From contig CALBSU010000813.1 of NCBI GenBank assembly GCA_937967285.1, forward strand, positions 1 to 6,239: DNA of 6,239 nt, given 5' to 3'. Below the pieces are notes generated by a model. It was not told where the DNA came from, searched no databases, and was given only the letters and a program-made list of their open reading frames with translations. Each line of letters opens with the position of its first letter. The stretch's first letter is position 1. Shown here in pieces: positions 1-6,239 of the stretch. The position numbers were made by a program, and so were the translations under genes. This stretch comes from an uncultured Acidobacteriota bacterium (GTDB lineage Bacteria > Acidobacteriota > Blastocatellia > RBC074).

Positions 1-991
<991 letters not shown>

Positions 992-999
<8 letters not shown>

Positions 1000-1019
1000 G
1001 CGGCGGGCAGTAGGTGGTG
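992..1019 (+). repeat. Degenerate 7-bp tandem repeats, left arm
   Basis: Four consecutive 7-base units read GGCAGTA, GGCGGCG, GGCAGTA, GGTGGTG. A more degenerate stretch (GAGTAGAG) precedes them from 984. The first unit contains the stop codon of the ABC permease. The reverse complement of 992-1003 (GGCAGTAGGCGG) occurs exactly at 1460-1471, so this tract and the right arm are inverted copies of one repeat family surrounding the S23-type gene. Similar 7-bp short tandem repeats are known in filamentous cyanobacteria; relatedness to those is not claimed. Confidence 0.85.
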
Positions 1020-1031
1020 ATTAAACAGGTA

Positions 1032-1394
1032 CTATTTTCGATCGAGTGAGTTTATCAGCCCGTTGATTAGCCTGCCGATTTCACCGGTCATAGCCAGCAA
1101 AATTTCGACCTGATCACTATCAAGGTAGTTCAGACGGCGAGAGATCAGAATCTGAGTTTCAACTTCCCGCAGTGAGCCGTAGCTGATAAGCAGAAATCGC
1201 CTGAAATCATTGACGGAATTTCTACCTTGCCCTTCCGCGATGTTTGAAGGAATTGATACGGAAGCTCGCTTGAGCTGGCTCGATAGTCCATAAATTTCTT
1301 CAGGTGGAAACAGTCTTGTCGCTTCATATACTTTTACGACAAGATCCATCGATCGCTGCCAAACGATCAAATCCTGATAATTTTTTCCGGCCAC
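1032..1394 (-). CDS. Four-helix-bundle protein, S23 / 23S rRNA intervening-sequence family
   Basis: The 120-residue product matches the usual length and pattern of the S23 four-helix-bundle family (PF05635-like). It begins with the typical KNYQDLIVWQRSMDLV helix. It carries the family hallmark SIPSNIAEGQGR at about residues 47-58 and a SLREVETQ helix at about 74-81. The frame stays open upstream to an ATG at 1424, but the GTG at 1394 is preferred: it places KNYQDL at the N terminus as in relatives, and CCTCC at 1401-1405 (GGAGG on the coding strand) sits 6 bases upstream. Family members were first found inside 23S rRNA intervening sequences of spirochaetes, and the Avd protein of diversity-generating retroelements shares the fold. 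The molecular function of stand-alone members is unknown. Here no rRNA or reverse transcriptase is nearby. The gene is visibly more AT-rich than its neighbours and is enclosed by inverted heptad repeats, which suggests a foreign or mobile origin. Confidence 0.9.
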   Translation of the reverse strand: MAGKNYQDLIVWQRSMDLVVKVYEATRLFPPEEIYGLSSQLKRASVSIPSNIAEGQGRNSVNDFRRFLLISYGSLREVETQILISRRLNYLDSDQVEILLAMTGEIGRLINGLINSLDRK

Positions 1395-1419
1395 ATGCCA
1401 CCTCCAAACGGGGGTGGCC
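1389..1419 (-). promoter_or_regulatory. Leader hairpins over the S23 gene's RBS and start codon
   Basis: On the coding (minus) strand the leader begins GGCCACC (1419-1413). This segment can pair in two mutually exclusive ways. GCCACC (1418-1413) pairs with GGTGGC (1402-1397), a 6-bp stem with a 10-base loop that contains or adjoins the GGAGG ribosome binding site. GGCCAC (1419-1414) pairs with GTGGCC (1394-1389), whose first three bases are the GTG start codon. Both pairings would hinder translation initiation. The complementarity is seen directly; any regulatory role is inference. Confidence 0.4.
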
Positions 1420-1455
1420 GTCAAGAATTATTCATCAATATTAACAACTAATCTG
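1420..1455. other. AT-rich gap between S23 leader and right heptad tract
   Basis: About 35 bases are much richer in A and T than the rest of the window. They contain TAATAT- and AATAAT-like stretches on the minus strand that could serve as a -10 element for the S23-type gene. I found no convincing -35 hexamer at the right spacing, so this is only a candidate promoter region. Confidence 0.3.
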
Positions 1456-1491
1456 CCTACCGCCTACTGCCTACCGCCTACTGCTTACCGC

Positions 1492-1499
<8 letters not shown>
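1456..1499 (-). repeat. Degenerate 7-bp tandem repeats, right arm
   Basis: Six consecutive units on the plus strand read CCTACCG, CCTACTG, CCTACCG, CCTACTG, CTTACCG, CCTACTT, then CC. On the minus strand this is the same GGCAGTA/GGCGGTA family as the left arm at 992-1019, so the two tracts are inverted. The TAG stop of the oxidoreductase (1494-1492) lies in the last unit. On the coding strand of each flanking gene the stop is therefore followed at once by GCGG of the repeat. Confidence 0.88.
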
Positions 1500-2721
<1,222 letters not shown>

Positions 2722-2734
2722 TTTGCCCACCTTG

Positions 2735-2848
<114 letters not shown>

Positions 2849-2864
2849 TTCAGGAGGCATCACG

Positions 2865-3644
2865 ATGAAACGGCGAGATGTAATAAAGACCGGTCTGGCG
2901 GTCGGGTTGACCGGAGCGGTCGGGGATGCGGTGAGGGCTGCGGCCGACGCCAACCATTATTACGAGCTGCGCACTTATCAGTTGCGGAACGATATCAAAC
3001 CGGAGCGCATCCAGGACTTTTTTAAGAACCATTTCATGGGCGCGATGAAGCGGCACGGGATCGGCCCGGTCGGATGCTTTTCGGTCGTATCAGGGCTCAG
3101 GAGCCCTGCGCTGATCGTGGTCATCGACCATCCGACGCTCGGCGACATGGGGACGGCGATCAGCCGGCTGGCCGGCGATAAGGATTTCGCCAGGGCCGTG
3201 CGCGATTTCGAAGCGGGAGGGGAACTGCCTTACGTCAGGGTGGAATCGACTCTGCTGAGGGCCTTCGACTCTCATCCGAAGATGGAGATTCCGGAGCCGT
3301 CGCGCCAGCCGAGGATCTTCGAGCTGCGGACCTACGAGGCGCCGAACGCGTCCGGTCTGCGCAACAAGGTCGATATGTTCAATCAGGAGGAGATCAAGAT
3401 CTTCCGCGACTGCGGCTTCGCGACGGTCTTCTTCGGCGAGGCGGTCGTCGGCGCGAACATGCCTCAATTGACCTATCTCGTCGGGTTCGATTCGATGGCC
3501 GCGCGCGAGAAGGCGTGGGACGCGTTCCGCGTCAATCCCGACTGGGCCCGCATCAGGAACCGTCCGGGCTGGACCAACCCGGAGGCGGTATCGAATATTC
3601 ACGCATCGTTCATCAGTCCGACGGCATTCTCGATGGTCAGGTAG
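2865..3644 (+). CDS. Tat-exported NIPSNAP-family protein
   Basis: The 259-residue product starts with MKRRDVIKTG and a short hydrophobic stretch ending near RAAADA, a twin-arginine signal with a plausible AxA-type cleavage site around residues 25-29. The mature part has two ferredoxin-like alpha/beta-barrel repeats of the NIPSNAP family (PF07978-like). The first begins YYELRTYQLR (32-41) and the second FELRTYEAP (152-160), with the family-typical KAWDAFRVNPDWARIR near 216-231. NIPSNAP proteins are dimeric-barrel folds; the biochemical role of bacterial exported members is not established. The start is firm: AGGAGG at 2852-2857 lies 7 bases before the ATG. It is divergent from the exported oxidoreductase, and both carry Tat leaders, so a shared periplasmic process is plausible. 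Its stop is separated by one base from the converging FKBP gene. Confidence 0.92.
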   Translation: MKRRDVIKTGLAVGLTGAVGDAVRAAADANHYYELRTYQLRNDIKPERIQDFFKNHFMGAMKRHGIGPVGCFSVVSGLRSPALIVVIDHPTLGDMGTAISRLAGDKDFARAVRDFEAGGELPYVRVESTLLRAFDSHPKMEIPEPSRQPRIFELRTYEAPNASGLRNKVDMFNQEEIKIFRDCGFATVFFGEAVVGANMPQLTYLVGFDSMAAREKAWDAFRVNPDWARIRNRPGWTNPEAVSNIHASFISPTAFSMVR

Positions 3645-3645
3645 C

Positions 3646-4158
3646 TCAGAAGCCCATTCCGGAACTTCTCACCTTGAGCAGTTCGATTTCGAAGATCAGA
3701 GTGGAATTGGGCGGGATGGTTCCCATGATGCGTTCGCCGTAACCAAGTTCGGGCGGGATGATCAGCTTGCGTTTTCCGCCTTCGCGCATCGGTTCGATGC
3801 CTTTCGCGCCGATGATGCCCATTTCGAAGCCCTTGATCATCTTGTCCTTGCCGGGTTTGTAATCGATAGTTCCGCTGTCGAACTTGATCCCTTTCGTGTT
3901 GTACCCGGCGTAGGCGACAAGCAGTGTCTGCCCGAGGAAAGGTTTCGGTCCGACGCCGACGGTCAGGTCTTCGTACTGGAGCCCCGAGGGGGCGGTCTTC
4001 ATTCCAGTCGCCGGTGACGCTTCAGGCTGCGGAGTGGCGGTCGGTTGAGGAGTGGCGGCAGTCCTGGTTTCGGTCGAGTCGTTGCTCGACCCGCAGCCGT
4101 TCAGGCTGCACAGTAAAATGATGACCGGTATGATGAACAACGGTTGCTTGCGTGACAT
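3646..4158 (-). CDS. FKBP-type peptidyl-prolyl cis-trans isomerase lipoprotein
   Basis: The 170-residue product begins with a lipoprotein signal: MSRK, a hydrophobic core and the lipobox LNGC with the lipidated cysteine at residue 22, followed by G-S-S. This predicts membrane anchoring on the periplasmic side. Residues about 33-52 are a Thr/Pro/Gln-rich linker with a repeated ATPQP. The FKBP domain runs from about 59 to 163 and keeps KFDSG (92-96), GGKRKLIIPPELGYG (127-141) and IPPNSTLIFEIELL (148-161). The domain catalyses cis-trans isomerisation of prolyl bonds and aids folding of exported proteins. Two departures from the canonical FKBP pattern stand out: the VIxGW motif reads MIKGF, and about six extra residues (AKGIEP) precede MREGGKR. 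The start is set by GGAGG (4168-4164) 5 bases upstream and by the signal peptide; the open frame upstream to 4689 overlaps the ROK gene and is not coding. A sigma70-like promoter precedes it. Confidence 0.94.
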   Translation of the reverse strand: MSRKQPLFIIPVIILLCSLNGCGSSNDSTETRTAATPQPTATPQPEASPATGMKTAPSGLQYEDLTVGVGPKPFLGQTLLVAYAGYNTKGIKFDSGTIDYKPGKDKMIKGFEMGIIGAKGIEPMREGGKRKLIIPPELGYGERIMGTIPPNSTLIFEIELLKVRSSGMGF

Positions 4159-4211
4159 TCGGACCTCCGCTTCGGCGAAATGAGTTTTAATATCCTTCTG
4201 CTCGCGATAAC

Positions 4212-4228
4212 GGGATGTATAATATCCC
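4212..4228. promoter_or_regulatory. Dyad overlapping the -10 region; TATAAT on the plus strand
   Basis: GGGAT (4212-4216) and ATCCC (4224-4228) form an inverted repeat with a 7-base centre. The dyad covers the FKBP -10 element. The centre plus one flanking base is a perfect TATAAT at 4218-4223 on the plus strand, about 47 bases upstream of the ROK start, but no good -35 is seen at 16-18 bases. A repressor bound here could affect both divergent genes; this is inference. Confidence 0.4.
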
Positions 4229-4247
4229 CGGCTTTTGCCGTGGTCAA
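4219..4247 (-). promoter_or_regulatory. Sigma70-type promoter for the FKBP gene
   Basis: On the minus strand TTGACC (4247-4242, 5 of 6 to consensus) is followed by exactly 17 bases and then TATTAT (4224-4219, 5 of 6). Transcription would start near 4212, giving a leader of about 50 bases before the ATG at 4158. A small palindrome CGGC-TTTT-GCCG (4229-4240) lies in the spacer. Confidence 0.7.
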
Positions 4248-4269
4248 AAACGTTTCCAGGTGATCCAAA

Positions 4270-5331
4270 GTGAAAAAGAATGATGTTGGGTTGAATCGTC
4301 AGCCGGTCGAAGAGCATTTTATCGGAATAGCCTTCGAGCGCGATCTTCTGATGGCGGGTCTGGTCGATCCCCGCGGGAAGGTTCTGGCCGGAGTCCGGAA
4401 ACCTACGCCTCGCACCACCAGACGCGCGGTCGCCGCGGCGATGGCTGAGATGATCGTTTCGCTGGCCGGCGATGAATCTCGCGGCAGGGCCGACATCTCG
4501 GGGATCGGCATCTCGGCGCCGGGCAGGGTCGATCCGTCCACGGGGCGTATTTCGATCCCGGATCTGAGCGGGTGGAGCCGGGTCAACCTGAAAAGCATGA
4601 TCGAGCAGATGCTGACCGACCACGGGCTGGATATTCGCCGGGCAGCAGGTCGCAGGAGCGCCCGCGCAGCGGTCGCGGGCTCCGCTCACCCGCCGATCGC
4701 CATCAATACCAGGGCCCGCTGCATGGCCGCCGGTGAAAACTGGATCGGCGCGGCCAGGGGCAGGGCGAATGTGGTCTGTCTGTCGATCGGAGAGGAGATC
4801 GAGGCCGGAATTCTGGTTGACGGCCGGCTTCTCAACGGCGTTTCAGGACTTGCCGGCGCGCTCGACTGGTTCGCCGTCACAGAGACCTGGAAGAACGATT
4901 ATCGCGACCACGGATCGCTCGGCGCCGAGGCCTCGGCGCCCGGGATCACCCGCAAAGCGATCGAATCCTGGAGCTCGAAACCTCACACCCTGCTCGGCAA
5001 ACTGATCAAGGAAGATGCTTCCCGACTCAGTTTCGATACCATCATCAGATCGGCGAGAGCAGACGACGCTCTCGCGCAGGCTGTGATAGCTGACGTGATC
5101 GGCTGGCTCGGACGAGCCATCGCCGGACTGATCGCGGTTCTCAATCCTGAAGCGGTCGTCCTGAGCGGCCCGGTCGGTATCGCACTCAAACCATACCTTG
5201 ACGAAATCCGGGATGAGGCGAGCAGGTGGGCCCATCCCGATGCTGTTGACGACTGCCGGATAGCGATCTCCGCGCTGGGAGATAAGGCGGTTCTGCCGGG
5301 CGCCGCCCGACTCGCAGCGGGAATCCGGTGA
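4270..5331 (+). CDS. ROK-family protein with degenerate active site (probable pseudokinase)
   Basis: The 353-residue product has the overall ROK (sugar kinase/repressor) fold pattern: GIGISAPGRVDPSTGRI (78-94), AAGENWIGAARG (153-164), ILVDGRLLNGVSGLAG (181-196) and IAVLNPEAVVLSGP (288-301). The functional motifs are eroded. The N-terminal DxGGT phosphate loop reads IAFERDLLMAG. The DNDAN catalytic site reads NTRAR (146-150), with no aspartate. The GTGxGGG motif reads GEEIEAG (174-180). The histidine and three-cysteine zinc site after the second lobe's start is absent. No N-terminal helix-turn-helix is present, so it is not a classic NagC/XylR repressor. An Arg/Ala-rich insertion (about 123-141) precedes the lost catalytic site. 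The GTG start is supported by AGGTGA (4258-4263) 6 bases upstream. The following symporter gene, 39 bases on, suggests an operon and perhaps a sugar-sensing or structural role. Confidence 0.85.
   Translation: MKKNDVGLNRQPVEEHFIGIAFERDLLMAGLVDPRGKVLAGVRKPTPRTTRRAVAAAMAEMIVSLAGDESRGRADISGIGISAPGRVDPSTGRISIPDLSGWSRVNLKSMIEQMLTDHGLDIRRAAGRRSARAAVAGSAHPPIAINTRARCMAAGENWIGAARGRANVVCLSIGEEIEAGILVDGRLLNGVSGLAGALDWFAVTETWKNDYRDHGSLGAEASAPGITRKAIESWSSKPHTLLGKLIKEDASRLSFDTIIRSARADDALAQAVIADVIGWLGRAIAGLIAVLNPEAVVLSGPVGIALKPYLDEIRDEASRWAHPDAVDDCRIAISALGDKAVLPGAARLAAGIR
4655..4683 (+). repeat. GC-rich palindrome inside the ROK-like gene
   Basis: GGAG-CG-CCCGCG (4655-4666) pairs with CGCGGGCTCC (4674-4683) to form a 10-bp stem with a 2-base bulge and a 7-base loop. 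It encodes residues about 129-138, in the middle of an Arg/Ala-rich stretch that ROK relatives lack. This fits an in-frame insertion of a palindromic element, though chance in GC-rich DNA is possible. Confidence 0.45.
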
Positions 5332-5370
5332 AATCGGTACCGTTCTCTAACCCCAACAAGGAACAACACA

Positions 5371-6239
<869 letters not shown>

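Noticed and set aside
1395..1424. ATG start at 1424 for the S23-type gene
   Set aside because: The GTG at 1394 has a well-spaced GGAGG and matches the family N terminus; the extra ten residues are read from the hairpin leader.
3644..3678. Possible bidirectional terminator between NIPSNAP and FKBP genes
   Set aside because: The stem (GCTCA/TGAGC plus AGAAG/CTTCT) is bulged, lies mostly in the FKBP coding region and has no T-run.
3646..4689. A 347-residue minus-strand open frame covering the FKBP gene and extending upstream
   Set aside because: The part above 4158 lies antisense to the ROK gene and lacks domain character; the signal peptide, lipobox and RBS fix the start at 4158.
4843..5369. 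Minus-strand open frames antisense to the ROK gene
   Set aside because: No domain similarity or ribosome binding sites; the plus strand holds the supported gene.

Overview
The window looks like a chromosomal segment of a moderately GC-rich Gram-negative bacterium. Three features suggest this: two Tat-exported proteins, an FKBP lipoprotein with a clear lipobox, and a mix of Tat-type Gfo/Idh/MocA oxidoreductase, NIPSNAP protein and SSS symporter. That mix is familiar from Acidobacteriota, and also from Planctomycetota and Verrucomicrobiota. The phylum is an inference from gene content; no marker gene is present.

Layout from left to right. (1) Bases 1-999 hold the 3' part of a polar amino-acid ABC transporter in which the substrate-binding domain is fused to the permease. 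(2) Bases 992-1499 are a cassette-like region: an S23-type four-helix-bundle gene on the minus strand, more AT-rich than its surroundings and bracketed by inverted tracts of degenerate 7-bp repeats. The stop codons of both flanking genes lie in or at the edge of these tracts. (3) Next come a minus-strand Tat-exported Gfo/Idh/MocA oxidoreductase (1492-2721) and a divergent plus-strand Tat-exported NIPSNAP protein (2865-3644). The gap between them carries a second, unrelated 7-bp repeat tract and a perfect 14-bp inverted repeat. (4) A minus-strand FKBP-type peptidyl-prolyl isomerase lipoprotein (3646-4158) converges on the NIPSNAP gene with one base between the stops. (5) Divergent from it is a ROK-family protein (4270-5331) whose catalytic, nucleotide-binding and zinc motifs are all degenerate. 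It is followed 39 bases later by the 5' part of an SSS-family Na+/solute symporter (5371 to the window end).

How the genes may work together: the oxidoreductase and NIPSNAP genes form a divergent pair of exported proteins, plausibly of carbohydrate or small-molecule metabolism. The ROK-like protein and the symporter look like an operon, so the ROK-like protein may be a non-catalytic sugar sensor or partner for the transporter. The FKBP gene has a good sigma70-type promoter in the shared intergenic region, overlapped by small dyads.

The observations most worth a second look are the heptad-flanked S23 cassette, the two different heptad families at two intergenic sites in one window, the degenerate ROK protein with a palindrome-encoded insertion, and the S23 leader in which one strand can pair with either the ribosome binding site or the start codon.
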